A stretch of DNA of 64,000 nt from Agaricus subrufescens (Eukaryota > Basidiomycota > Agaricomycetes > Agaricales > Agaricaceae): the NCBI GenBank assembly GCA_029945375.1, contig CM057057.1:5642001-5706000 (forward strand). Reading direction: 5' to 3'. Of this stretch, positions 50,582 to 63,257 are shown in pieces. Position 1 is the first letter of the stretch. Each line of letters opens with the position of its first letter. The position numbers and the translations under genes are program-made. The notes beneath the pieces were generated by a model, which did no database searches, was not told the origin of the DNA, and saw only the letters and a program-made list of their open reading frames with translations.

Positions 50582-52459
50582 TTATCCCAAGTCCTCGGGC
50601 AAAGCAGCTGTTTCATCAAGAGAAGGGCACAGTATTCCTTCCGATTCCGAACCCACTTCCTCATGTGCAAGCAGTCTCGGAAGACAAATGGGTACCGCAA
50701 CCAGATCATTGAAGATGAACTACAGTCGTAGACTCAACACCCATTCAATCATCTTATAGACAAACAAGAACAATCACCGTGCCGTACCTGTATTACTGGA
50801 TCAGTATATTAACAGTCACTAAAGCAGACGCACTTACACAAGGAGAGAGAAACCGAAGAGTTGTAGAAACGAAATCGGGACTACAAATCTTTCCCAACCC
50901 AAGCCTAAACTGATGACCCAGATGACCAGGGTCCTACAAGTGTCAGTCAACGAGCGAACCATTGCACCTGTATGGCGAGTAACACTCAGTCCAAAAAAGT
51001 TGAATAATGAGATACTAATTGTAACAGTGATACTTGACCGAAGTATTGCGGGAGAGTTAATAATCTGGTACCATCCGTGTGGAAGGTCGAAGAAGGGTGT
51101 CATTGCGGAGACAGATGGAAGTGACAGAATGGGGAATAGGAGTAGGATTGAAATGGCGCCGAATAGTCCTTCATAACCTACGGCAACTAACGGAGTTACT
51201 GAATAGCGGGCTAGATAAAGGATAAAAAAAGTACGTCAAGGGAAGATTAGGGAGTCAAAAGGTTGCAGTACTCATGATTGTCTCTGGATATAATACTATT
51301 AGATACACAAAATTTGAAACATTACCAACGCACCCTCAATCACAGCTTGCCCAGCAGCGCTACGCAAAAATGAGGAAGATCTCTAGAAGAAGGAACTGAA
51401 TAGATCTCACAAAACTTGCGCAAACAAAATAAAGAATACACCTTGATCAAAGTATATTAACCATTTTTTGGGTCCTGTGGATAAACCCTACGACTCACCA
51501 ATTATGACCTTTCCAGCCTGAGTGTCTTCAGCTTTTTGAGCGCTAGCAGATGTTGGTTTATCCCAAAATAAGCTCTCCTTGACAACATTCTTGACTAAAG
51601 ACCCGCTATAACCAACGAGGGCGACACCGGCCATGACACCAATAAGGGAAATCCATCTGAGGCGATATTGGTGCCAAGTACAGAGTACAACAGAATCGAA
51701 ACTAACTGATAGGGCCGAATGCGATGGCGCAAGAAGAGGACACTGAAAACACCGACGAAAAGCACAAGAGCACCGCGAGTCATCTGATAAATAGAGACAG
51801 GTGTGTAAATTAAACCGATGTTCATCAACTATGCACGGGTCTGGGTAAGGCTGAAAAAGGCTGTGATTCTTATGAAAGACTCACCATGGTGGCAGAGAGG
51901 TCACACGCAGCAGGGATCCATAGTAGAAATATCTTCCAACCTTCAAGGGCTGCTTTGGAGCCCCTGGAGTCCTTAGCCATGAGAGGTTGTGTTTCGTCTT
52001 CGAGCTGAATTGGTTGACATTCAAACCTCAGCCAAGCATAGAGAACAGGTAAAAAGCCTAAAAAGATTCAGATAAAGCAAAAAAACAGCCCGGTATCTGA
52101 ATAACATAGCATTTGTCCGACTAAAACGGTGGGTAAGAATAAGCAAAAGGGAACATCTGAGCAAAAATAGACTTACGGAACATTTGGAGTGTCTGCCAGA
52201 CTGGCTGTTCATAGAGAACATGGTGAGCAGGGTTGGGATCACCACAATTCTCTACACATTGCATATCCTAGCAATGTCCCGTTTAAATGAGCGGCATTAA
52301 TATGACATGGCAAAGGAGCAAACCTGCCACTTGCCAACCAGCGAGTTGCTGGAGCCCTAAGAGGAGCCGGTTTAGTAATAGTGGGAGGCCATACGAGCAC
52401 CGACGCACAGTGATGATCATACCAGCAAGCAGAACCGGTATGTAGAGTGAGGAGGGCAT
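50582..52459 (-). CDS. SLC35F6-like drug/metabolite transporter, copy 2
   Basis: Paralogue of the 47-kb transporter, 395 aa. Twelve exons: 52459-52409, 52356-52324, 52267-52177, 52120-52106, 52057-51885, 51828-51707, 51656-51499, 51441-51411, 51359-51334, 51177-50838, 50787-50778 and 50719-50582. The first eleven have the same lengths as in copy 1; only the last differs, by three bases. Conserved blocks are retained (NFFGLSVTRH, TDTCRTLVIW, FIFND). Amino-acid changes lie mostly in loops and at the C-terminus. All frames are intact, so both copies are probably functional. The membership and substrate caveats for copy 1 apply here too. Confidence 0.9.
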
Positions 52460-53399
52460 TGGGAGGGATGTTGGGAGAGCGAACAGGAGAGAGACTGGAC
52501 ATGATATATGAAAAAATTGATCATGCTAAACTATTTCGTGTTTGCCTGACAGCCGGTATAGTGAGGCATATTTAGGCATTCTGAAGCGATAGAAATTGTA
52601 GGGTGTATCAGGAAAGGTTAGTTCACTTTCGTTTTAGGCAATGTAACGAAATGATCGTGCCAGTAATTTTGGTTTTCTGTCAGCGCACCGGGAAAGGAGG
52701 CTTGAAGCAGTCTTGAAGTAGTTCCACCTAGACCGAGACCCCATGAACATATGATGCCATTGAGAGTAGCGATGAAAAATTAGTGTTGGATCATGAAGGA
52801 TATCATCGGGTGAGCTATATGAGGTCGATGAAGATGAGTAGAAGGCAGTGTCATGGGCCTTGACCATCAATACTAACCATATACATGGTTCCGGATTCAT
52901 CTCACCAGCGCCGGGAAATTCCGTCTTGATGTCACAAATGCCATGTGTACAACGCAATGGGATGAGTCCCCCAACTTGTCCACTGGCACCTCGCTCGCAT
53001 CACAGGTTGGCCCAGAATCAATCATCGGCCATCTGACCTGCCAGGCCGAACGCAACCACTGTTAAAAATTTGATGGCACCGACCGGATTATAACTTAGGT
53101 CAATTCGCGTATTGCAACCAACGAGTGTTTAGCAGCAGTAAAATGTACTATGAGATTGTCAGTGGAGGGCGCCATAAGAAAGTGTGACAGAATGGCCCGA
53201 CTAATAATGTCACCATGTGACAGGTGGCGTATCTCTACGCTCCTTCTTGCTCTTCTAGTTCACTGAGTAGAAATAGATCTTGTACACTGTGGTCTTCATA
53301 TCATTCACACACTACGCCAATGTTGCCTAGAGTATGACAACCCAAAACTCGGTGCTAACCAGCTGCACGTGGGCTGGGTGACGTGCTGATCGGCAACTG
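52460..53399. other. Intergenic, end of second repeat unit
   Basis: To about 52950 this corresponds to 49294-49790. The following 450 bases have no recognised content. Confidence 0.5.
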
Positions 53400-54341
53400 C
53401 GACTTGATTGCCAGACGTTCCCATTGATTCGTCCGAAACATGTCGAGCGCTACCTCAGGACTCGTTTTGATGCCATTCATCATGACTTTTCACATAATGT
53501 ATCGTCGGACTGGCCTGGAGAGAACCAATAGTGAAGCTCGCTCACGCAGCATCTGGTCTGTTCGCGTTTGCTGAAGCAGCAGTTCGGTTTATAGGGAATC
53601 CATTTAAATCCAAATCACCCTCACCCGGTCACTCGCTTAGATAATCAGTCTTATCTGTCATTGATGGCTCGTTGTAGACATATATTCTTACCTCTATCTC
53701 TGCTGAAACGTGGCCAATAACCAAACAGGTGCTTGGTGCTTTCTTGCGCCTATACGGTAATCTATGTTCTGTGAAAGGAGTTTCGGTATTCCTTGATCTT
53801 GGCATCTGAACAAGATCTACCTCTCAATCAATGATTTGTATTCAGTACTCAACATACCTCTTGATAACGTCTATTCACGCTCGCTATTTTTTCATCATAC
53901 CTCATTTACCGATTTTCTCTGGGACAGCACCCGATCAAAGTAATTATACATTTCCTCGGAGGACACAGAGAGAGACTTAGATGATCGTGGTCTTAGAATC
54001 TGGTTGGATTTCCGTAGGCAATTACCTCGAGGTCCAAGTGAGTCACTGTGCTTATGTTTGAGATGCACGTACTAACGATTTCAAACGCAGAATACACCAA
54101 GAATACTCCGACAGGTGGTCAAAACACGCTTCATGATTTCATTCCACTGTCTACATCTCCAGGTTTCGACGGATACACGTCAGGTCTCAAGTACATCCAC
54201 CAGAACAGTGCAAAACTCCGAGTTTTAATTTGCGGAACGTCTGGAAACCGCTTTGCAGTGTTTATATGCCAATACCTTACACGCGATCTCGGAGAGTACC
54301 CGCTTCACATTCAGTCACCGGGCCGATACAGTAGAATGTGA
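53400..54341 (+). pseudogene. 5'-truncated, decayed third NACHT gene
   Basis: Starts within the region after the NACHT core and runs to the last exon. Recognisable pieces are a V-E-R-Y-L-R-T-R-F-D-A-I-like stretch near 53450, HAASGLFAFAEAAVRFIGNP near 53560, an S-L-F-F-H-H-T-S-F-T-D-F-like block near 53890, and SGLKYIHQNS with VLICGTSGNRFAVF at 54180-54270. Stops and frameshifts interrupt it (for example near 53530 and 53640). P-loop and N-terminus are missing. It sits where a third [NACHT + transporter] unit would be expected. Confidence 0.85.
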
Positions 54342-54653
54342 CATCAGAGGAAACCTTGCCCTCCCGTCCATTACGGTAGTATTCTATAACAGAACTTGTT
54401 TCAATTTTTTCTCGGTCGACAATATATTAATAAGGATCTCTGAATGGTGACACATTTGATTCATCGTGACAAAGCCTGAGCTCAGTAAATCCAATAGAAA
54501 TGCAACTTCAAGAGACATCGAATTTGTCTATACATGAATGGATAAATAGATTGACCGTCCGTATCCTAACCGCAACTATGTGCTGACCTGTGTCGGGCTA
54601 GATGTGTATATAATGAATCAGTAAGAACCCACATACGTGATTAACAAGACATC
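54342..54653. other. Short intergenic stretch, no gene seen
   Basis: Lies between the NACHT pseudogene and the 3' end of the peroxidase. Nothing was recognised. Confidence 0.5.
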
Positions 54654-56421
<1,768 letters not shown>

Positions 56422-57868
56422 TTTTGAGGTAAGGAAACTTGAAGCCAGTGGGCGTGGTTGACATGGTCGAACAGTTCAGCTTTTAAATGTTCGACAATGT
56501 CGCACTGGGCCCTGTATGTCCACGGCAATATGATCTTAGGCACGCAAAGATCGTGGCATCGACAATAGTCCGCCGTCGCGGATGCAAATAAGAACAATCG
56601 GTTAAGTAAATGGAGTCATGGGTAGAAATGATGACTGTCACCCAAGAAGACACTGGGGCCGCGATGTCCGCAGTTATGAGAATAGTTTTGATATGATACG
56701 GGTCGCTCGAGGTCATCGGCCAGTCAGCCGTCGTGAACAAGGCTTGATCGGATCCAAGTTATCAAGTGAGCTGTTGGTTGTTACATATTACACCATGTGC
56801 TTCACGCGTTTGGCGCCGAAGTGGAAAAAAATACGACGTTTGATTGATTGAGAAAATGACGCAGGAGTGATGGGCGGGACGCGTGGATAGAGGCGGGTGC
56901 GAGCCGTAAGGGTAGCAAAGAGGTTCAGGGGAAGCCAGGGGCGGTGAACCCTACTAACCTCGTTCCATGATGTAGAGAAAGTCGTTCCATAAGCTCGCAA
57001 AAACTAGGAACGATGAAGCATTGTGGGATCTCTACAAATTGGACGCACCTAGTTGGTTCAAAAGCTAATACGCGTAAAGTGAGATGCCACGAGACAACAG
57101 AACGAACACTTATTTCCTTGATGATAGAGTCAATAGAATCAGTCATGAGTCAATTTCAGAAGGGACAAAAGTATCCTGTAAAACGCAGAGATAAAGGCAC
57201 CGAGATCAGAATCAATTTTGAAACAGAATAAAAAAGGGAGCAGAACAAAGATAAGTTACCCCAACAGCGAGGAAGAAAGAAGGCATGATGGAACATGCTT
57301 CCATGCCGAGTTACTGGGCAGCCCCAGGTGCATTGTATCATTAGGAGAACAACCTCCAACGGACACGAAGCGCCTGCCCTGTAGCTTGTTTTGAGATACC
57401 GGCTCACTCTCACGACAGAAGGTTTGACGTCCGTTGCGATAGTAGATGGCCATGAGAAAATGATCGGACATCTTGCATGTAAGGGCTTCCCTTTGGACCG
57501 GAAAGATTTCCCGGAGACCTCTCTCTGTAAATTACTGCTATGTGCAGAGGGACAATTGACCGGGGAAGGGAGCAGACGGAGACGAGTGCTGGTGGCTCAG
57601 GCCCAGGGTCGTTGCCGGACCAGGCCGGGCCAATCAGCATTCAGGCCAACATGATGATCAACATCTGTGACAGCCACCGAGGGGATGACCGACGAAAACA
57701 AACAATCTGTCCAGAAGTTGCCCCTTCTTTGGCACATATTGCTGTTTCACAACCATCCGCAACTCCGACTGGCGGAATGAGGTTCTCCAAATTCCCGGTG
57801 ATCATTCAGACTTCCATTTCTTCAATGGTACTTTTTTCCCATTTGTCGTCCCACATGCGCTCGAGAGT
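56422..57868. other. Peroxidase upstream region; no gene seen
   Basis: Only short frames without splice or motif support on either strand. The first few hundred bases are probably the Mn-peroxidase promoter; I could not identify metal-response sites with confidence. Confidence 0.5.
56480..56487 (-). promoter_or_regulatory. TATA-like box of manganese peroxidase
   Basis: Reads TTTAAAAG on the minus strand, about 60 nt upstream of the ATG. It is the best core-promoter candidate in the flank. Confidence 0.35.
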
Positions 57869-58264
57869 TCACCTGGGGCTGACGCTATGCTTTCCGGCTA
57901 CAGTAAGCCCAAGTCTTCCGTAATTTGAAGCAATAACAGGGGGCTCTGTGGGAATGACACACCATTGTCGCCCCATGGATTTGGCGTTAGGGGGATAAGA
58001 GGTTTTTAGCCCTTCGTTTATCCGTGCCAAGGCGTATTGGTCGTAATTTCCCAGTTGAATCCTAGGGTCAATGTAATCACACCAGCGGGCAGTAGTGAAG
58101 CAACCTCTGATGCCAGGCCCATTGATCTGACAGTCTTGCACCCTTGTACCTAGTCTCTTGTTACAATATCGGACGTACACGCAGAAAATTCTCTTACAGG
58201 TAACTCCATTGCTCTGCACCTCGTTTGTTTCTACACTGGGGTCAGAATCATAACTTGCCACCAT
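57869..58264 (-). CDS. Hypothetical small protein, one intron
   Basis: Exons 58264-58198 and 58149-57869 with a clean 48-nt GTAAGA-to-CTAG intron give 115 aa. The intron is a multiple of three, so the frame is also open unspliced. The protein has five Cys in the spliced form (blocks VQDCQINGPGIRGC and ARWCDYIDPR) and no clear signal peptide from this start. I recognise no family. The intron quality and composition favour a real gene, but the start could lie in an undetected upstream exon. Confidence 0.4.
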   Translation of the reverse strand: MVASYDSDPSVETNEVQSNGVTCKRIFCVYVRYCNKRLGTRVQDCQINGPGIRGCFTTARWCDYIDPRIQLGNYDQYALARINEGLKTSYPPNAKSMGRQWCVIPTEPPVIASNYGRLGLTVAGKHSVSPR

Positions 58265-58472
58265 TTCCTGTCATAGTTCTATAGGCTGAGAGAAAGAGGC
58301 TTGACTATACTCACCCTGCCGTACGCCTCGTCGATAAAGCGCCTTAAGCTTGTGTTCTTTTCAGGTTCTTTTAGTTCTAGAACTTGATGCTAAATTAGAC
58401 CATAAAAAAGATGTATTTTCTCGGAAACTCGATGACAGGGTCATCGTTCTACATCCAAAGGACGTAGTAGAA

Positions 58473-58949
58473 TCAAACGGGACAGGCACTTCCCGTCGTA
58501 AGTTGATAACACCTATACCAGGATCAGCGAAAATCAGGGTTCAGAAATATAGTACGGAGACACTCGCCTCCCGCCTTCAGGAGTAAAAGGGCCGCAGCAG
58601 ACATATCCACATACTTGAGGACCTTTATATAATGGATTAAAATCGGATAAATTCATCTGAATCCTGAATTATTTACATGGCTAATTCCAGATGATCCGCG
58701 TTGTCAAAGGGAATGCGTCAAGGTTTTTTGTCGGATAAATAGAAGAGAAAATTCCAGCTTACTGTTTTCTCATTGCCTACAAATGGTTCAAGCCATTTCA
58801 GTACTTTTTGCAACGTACAAGAATCCAATAGCCTACTAACAATACTCAGGTATGGGTGGCCCGAGACATGTGATCTGAGGATTTGGGATAGCCATGATGG
58901 GTGAGATGAGAGTGGCAAAAGCAACAGTGGCTAGAAGTGAGAAGCGCAT
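58473..58949 (-). CDS. Secreted cysteine-rich peptide, array copy A
   Basis: Five exons: 58949-58841, 58776-58763, 58680-58677 (4 nt), 58613-58568 and 58512-58473. They give a 70-aa precursor. Signal peptide MRFSLLATVAFATLISPIMA; the mature part begins near I-P-N-P-Q-I-T-C. Seven Cys: the T-C near residue 28, P-E-Y-C, P-L-C-G-Y, V-C-C-G, R-C-Y and S-A-C-P-V. The first Cys of the PCPC motif in the other copies is Leu here. The fourth intron starts with GC (GCGAGT), a GC-AG intron; reading through it would give a different tail and lose two Cys. First of four same-strand paralogues. Function is unknown; small secreted Cys-rich peptides are often effectors, antimicrobials or signals. Confidence 0.85.
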
Positions 58950-58990
58950 CTCCAATCCAATTGCTGAGGCATTTCCCACTGCAATGACGC

Positions 58991-58998
58991 CTTTTATA
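58991..58998 (-). promoter_or_regulatory. TATA box, peptide copy A
   Basis: TATAAAAG on the minus strand, 42-49 nt upstream of the ATG. The position is nearly the same as in the other three copies. Confidence 0.65.
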
Positions 58999-60161
58999 CC
59001 TTTCAAAATGCCTCTATGCATGACTTCGCTGGGTGCACCTGAACGCAGGATCCTCTCTTCTTCCACCTATTCATTCGTCTAGTACTCAATGAAAAAACGG
59101 CAATACACCGGGGTCATCATGGACTAGTTCGTTTCTGATATGTTCATCTGTGATCCTAATCAGATACCAATTCTCCGCTCTCTTGTTGCCACTAATTGCC
59201 ACCAAAAATACTTGACAGGGTCGCGAAACCCTGTTGTCCTGTCCAGGCCTGTCATTTGCAGTTAGTTGGCAGCAGTTGGCAGCCACTTACGAAGTTTCAA
59301 CCTGCCGGATTAGTTGATATTATAACATTGGTGGGAATCTTGGTTTATTACAAGTACTGTTCGGATCATTTCTTTGTCGCTGATTCACGTAACTGAGAAT
59401 GTTAAAACTTTGAACACTGAACCGAGGAGGTGGAACAACTATCAACTTCACCAACAATTCGATTGCATGACTTTTTTTTAGCGTATCTGATGTCACTCTG
59501 CAACAAACTATAATCGGATGGGAGCAAGGTGGATGGCATCATCGAAGCTCAAACGACGAGAAGTTTACGCTCAAATGAGGTGTCTTTGCTGTTGGAAAGA
59601 TGGACAAGTATACGTCGAGTGCATGTACGCGGACACCGAGGACCATTAATGCTTCCTAGTATGTTCGCTAAGTTTAGAGTATGACCGCTGTAGTTCTGTT
59701 GTCTGTTTGTGTTTATTTTTGCCTCTGTGATTTCGGGAAAATTAAACAGGGCTTACCATCAAACTTGATCCGTATTGATACTCAGTCGGCTGTTGAAGTC
59801 CAGCTTTCGGCTCATCTCGGCAGCACAGACCTGCAACCTTTAGTCACGAATCAGATGATGCACAACCAACTCACTGAACTCAGGTCATTCTATAGTTTTC
59901 GGAATTGTTATAGGTGTTCTTACTTACATCATGACTCACAGTCGGATTTCCTTGTAACTGGTTTAATTTCAACCGCACCCGCTTCTAAGGGTATTCATGT
60001 CCCCACCAGTCACGCCATTAGTAGATTCAGATATGAACCCATGACCCCACTAGGGTACCAGCGAGGTTTCCGGGAGCTAGGATGAACATGATGAACATAG
60101 TAGGGCCCTCTACTCAAAGCCCGATATTGTTACAAAAATCTCCAATTTTGACATAGTCAAA
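58999..60161. other. Spacer between peptide copies A and B
   Basis: No intact gene. A 134-codon plus-strand frame at 59681-60085 lacks motif or splice support and overlaps the 3' side of copy B's unit; I regard it as chance. Confidence 0.45.
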
Positions 60162-60645
60162 TCAAAGGGGGCAAAGGCCTGTAGCCCCTTTAAAGCACCT
60201 GGATTCCCGATCAGTTAAATTCACTGCCGACAAATTACGGCAAGTGATCAAGGAGACTTACTTTCCACCTTTGCCAGAAAGGATCGGCCCGCAGCATCGG
60301 TAATCACAAGGGCCTATAAGGGTGAGAATTAGATACATAAATTCTCCTGGGTTCTGTATTGCTTACAGGGCTAGTGTATTCAAATAATACAGTAGTTGCA
60401 GAGAGGAAACAGTCAGGTTCGCTCGAGCAAATAAGAGAAGGCAAAATGATACAGCTTACATTTTCAGCGTTACCTGTGGAAAGTCAAATCTGTCAAGTAT
60501 CTGTCGCGGACTGGAATTTGGTCTCTTACTGACAGAATTCAGGTATTACCGTGACAGGACATACAGTGGCCTGCGGCTGAGGAGCCGCAAAGGCACTTGA
60601 AATAAGTGTAGCAAAAGCAGTAGTGGTCAGAATAGAGAAACGCAT
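60162..60645 (-). CDS. Secreted cysteine-rich peptide, array copy B
   Basis: Exons 60645-60534, 60473-60460, 60370-60367 (4 nt, CCCT), 60313-60262 and 60198-60162 give a 72-aa precursor. Signal peptide MRFSILTTTAFATLISSAFA with probable cleavage before A-P-Q-P-Q. The mature peptide of about 50 residues has eight Cys: A-T-V-C, P-E-F-C, the PCPC pair, Y-R-C-C-G, G-K-C-F and G-L-C-P. All introns are GT-AG, and the exon plan matches copies A and C. Eight Cys suggests four disulphides. The spacing is not the hydrophobin or defensin pattern I know, so I assign no family. Confidence 0.88.
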
Positions 60646-60683
60646 CTTTCAGATTGCTGAGACTCCCCAACTACTATAGTATG

Positions 60684-60690
60684 CTTTATA
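60684..60690 (-). promoter_or_regulatory. TATA box, peptide copy B
   Basis: TATAAAG on the minus strand, 39-45 nt upstream of the ATG. An inverted CCAAT element (ATTGG) lies farther upstream near 60848. Confidence 0.65.
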
Positions 60691-61922
60691 GCTCCCGGTA
60701 GGCCCCTCTGGATCCACGACATCGCCGCCCGCAGTTTTTCACAATTTAATCGATACGTTATAACATTCTGGAAATAGGACAGGTTGTCTTTCACTTATTT
60801 ATTTCATCATTTCAAGTCCTCATCCTTTTGTTGCCGCTAACCTTGATTGGCAGCTTATGATGTCTCAGAATTCAGTCATTGGTCGTCGGTCTCCGTGTTC
60901 TAATTTTAGGACACGGATATATATAGCGTACACTTGACTGTATACACAATCTGACTCTCGTCATTCCGCTAACCATACACGCTGAAGGATTTAGTACCTC
61001 GTGAATGTTCTCTTGTGACTGCGGAATATTCTGCTTCGAAGCCGGCGTCCTCGGGTTTCAGTAGGCACTCTCAACTCTTCTAATCATAACCTCGGCCGAG
61101 TGCTTTTGCCAGACCTGCTGCGTATCATCATCACACCGAATAAAGACAGAGAATTCTATCATAATTAAAGGGGAATGGTGTTGAAATAGTTTAATAGAAG
61201 TATCCATTCTAATCTCTCGTCGTTGATAAACGTAAATTTTGAAACGTTGAAGTGGAGCAACTACCCGCCGTGGCGGAACAGATGAATGTGAACGGCATGA
61301 CAAACTTCGAAGCGGGAGATCATGCCATCTCAAGTCGAGAGACTTATTTGTGGTTATCACGCTTATGTGAGAGTAACGGCGACAGTATCGCCTACTGGCT
61401 TGGCTTGGACGACTGCTGTTTCTTTCTGTTTTTGTCAAAGGCAGTCACAGGTATAGTTACTTTCATACTTATGGGAAACATGGAGGCAATTCTATACTCT
61501 GACTCAATTATAGAGGACGATGGAAAAGTAAAGTAAGATAAAATTGGATAGGGAGACAACAACTCCGTCGTCACCATCTCTCAACGTGCCAAACTCCGGC
61601 TGAACACAGTACTCGATTCGAAGAGAAGGCTGACTGTCTCATCATGCATTAATCAGAATTTCATTCTGTCTGCATATTCAACTCCTCGTGCTGGCTTCAG
61701 AAATAGTATTGCCATGAGCCGGTCGTCTTTAATTCAGAACACCTCATTGTGGCTGGTAGTTACTCAAATAAATTCCATCTTCTCACAGAGATATGCTACC
61801 CTGAGCATGTCAGGCGAGCGACAATAGGTTTGCAATATATACTCAAAGAACATAACAACAACACTATGTACTTAAAGCTGAGTAACGTTGCTAACCAAAT
61901 TTCTAGTCTTGACATAGTCAAG
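60691..61922. other. Spacer between peptide copies B and C
   Basis: Contains the promoter flank of copy B. Frames near 61058-61577 on both strands show no homology or splice support. Confidence 0.45.
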
Positions 61923-62411
61923 CTAGCGGGGGCAAACGGGGTCAGCTCCTTCAAAGCACCTGCATCCCGAATTAGCGAAGTTCGTTTGTCGATACAAGCA
62001 GTGAAGAAGATAGACTCACGTTCCACCTGCAGGATTGAACGGTGAATTGCAGCAATGATATCCACAGGGACCTCAAGATATTGAAATTAGACAAGTTTAT
62101 TCAAGATATGCGAGATGCTTACAGGGCTATTGCGTTCAAGTGATGAGTTTGAATGGTGGAAGAAGGACGGTAAGACTCGCTTCAGGCAATAGGAAGACGA
62201 AATACGGCTTACGGTAACATCGTTACCTATAGATGGACCAAAAATATTAAATATCTGTTGCAAGCTGAGACATAATCTCTTACTAACAGCGTTCAGGTAT
62301 AGGTAGTCCAGGTGTGGGACATATGGTGCCCTGAGGTTGAGGATTTGGGGCAGCAAAGACGGTTGAAATAAGAGTAGCAAAGGCAGCGGTGGCCAGAATA
62401 GAGGAACGCAT
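61923..62411 (-). CDS. Secreted cysteine-rich peptide, array copy C
   Basis: Exons 62411-62288, 62226-62213, 62126-62123 (4 nt, CCCT), 62071-62020 and 61959-61923 give a 76-aa precursor. Signal peptide MRSSILATAAFATLISTVFA. The mature part starts A-P-N-P-Q-P-Q and has eight Cys: G-T-I-C, P-E-R-C, PCPC, Y-H-C-C, G-T-C-F and P-V-C-P. Residues between the Cys vary strongly against copies B and D while the Cys positions, signal and microexon are kept. This points to selection on the disulphide frame. Confidence 0.88.
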
Positions 62412-62450
62412 GTTTCTGGTTTCTGAATAACCCCCTGCTGCTACGACAAG

Positions 62451-62457
62451 CTTTATA
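62451..62457 (-). promoter_or_regulatory. TATA box, peptide copy C
   Basis: TATAAAG on the minus strand, 40-46 nt upstream of the ATG. An inverted CCAAT element lies near 62573. Confidence 0.65.
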
Positions 62458-63257
62458 GGTTTTGTCGGTTCTCTCTGAATCCACGATATCACCGCCCGCA
62501 GTAGTCAAAATGGGTTAGTTTTATTCAGTTGATCATATCAATTCCTTGAAGGTTTATTCTCGCTAACTTTAATTGGCAGGTTACGATGTCCCAAATCCCA
62601 ATAGGTTCTTACTTATAATCAAGTGGAAACTAGCACGATGGTTGCGAAGGACAATAGTAGGGTTGGTCATACATTAACTTATAAAGGACCAGCCAGCCAG
62701 CACCTTTCACCTGCCCTCTTACGAATACAGCGTAATTTTCTTCAGACCTGGCGGTCTCGGGTTTCATGGACATTCCCAACTTCTCTAATCGTCACCTCGT
62801 CCGAGTGAAAGACGTAATTTGGCTAGTTCTAGAAATCGGACGAAAACAGATGGAGAAAAGACTAAGCTCCGTAGAAAACATCACTCAGCGCAGAAGCTCC
62901 CAGCTGGACACAATAATAAATGCATGCATGGTCAGAAGTACAATTATCGGCGTATTTGCGCCAGGTTTGGAATGGCATAGCACTAACCGGTTGTGCTTGA
63001 CCGGAATTATGCTGTGACTCACGGGCAGGGCGTTCTCGTAATAGTACAATCTTTTCCTCTTCCCCTTCCGATGATCCTCATTTCTCCTCTTGCAACAGTG
63101 CTTACATCCATCACATTCAAGACTAACTCCGTATTTTATTTGGAATACGCACACCAGACAGGGAACGGTAGTTCGATGATTTAATTGAAGAAACATAGTA
63201 GGTGAACTCTGTACTTCAAGCCCAGTAACACTGCTACCAAGTCTTAGCACAGACGAA
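62458..63257. other. Spacer between peptide copies C and D
   Basis: The minus-strand frame 62885-63307 overlaps the last-exon relic of copy D but looks non-coding. Nothing else is supported. Confidence 0.45.

Larger units (their letters stand above)
46658..52950. repeat. ~3.2-kb tandem segmental duplication (NACHT 3' end + transporter)
   Basis: 46658-49790 and 49855-52950 align along their length. Each unit has the last intron and exon of a NACHT gene on the plus strand, then a transporter on the minus strand. Identity is uneven: about 99% across the NACHT exon and its flank up to roughly 47165/50345, but clearly lower through the transporters. This suggests an older duplication with later gene conversion at one end. 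Confidence 0.9.

Noticed and set aside
59681..60085. Plus-strand frame of 134 codons in the peptide array
   Set aside because: Hydrophobic start but no recognisable domain or introns, and it lies in the spacer of a minus-strand array.
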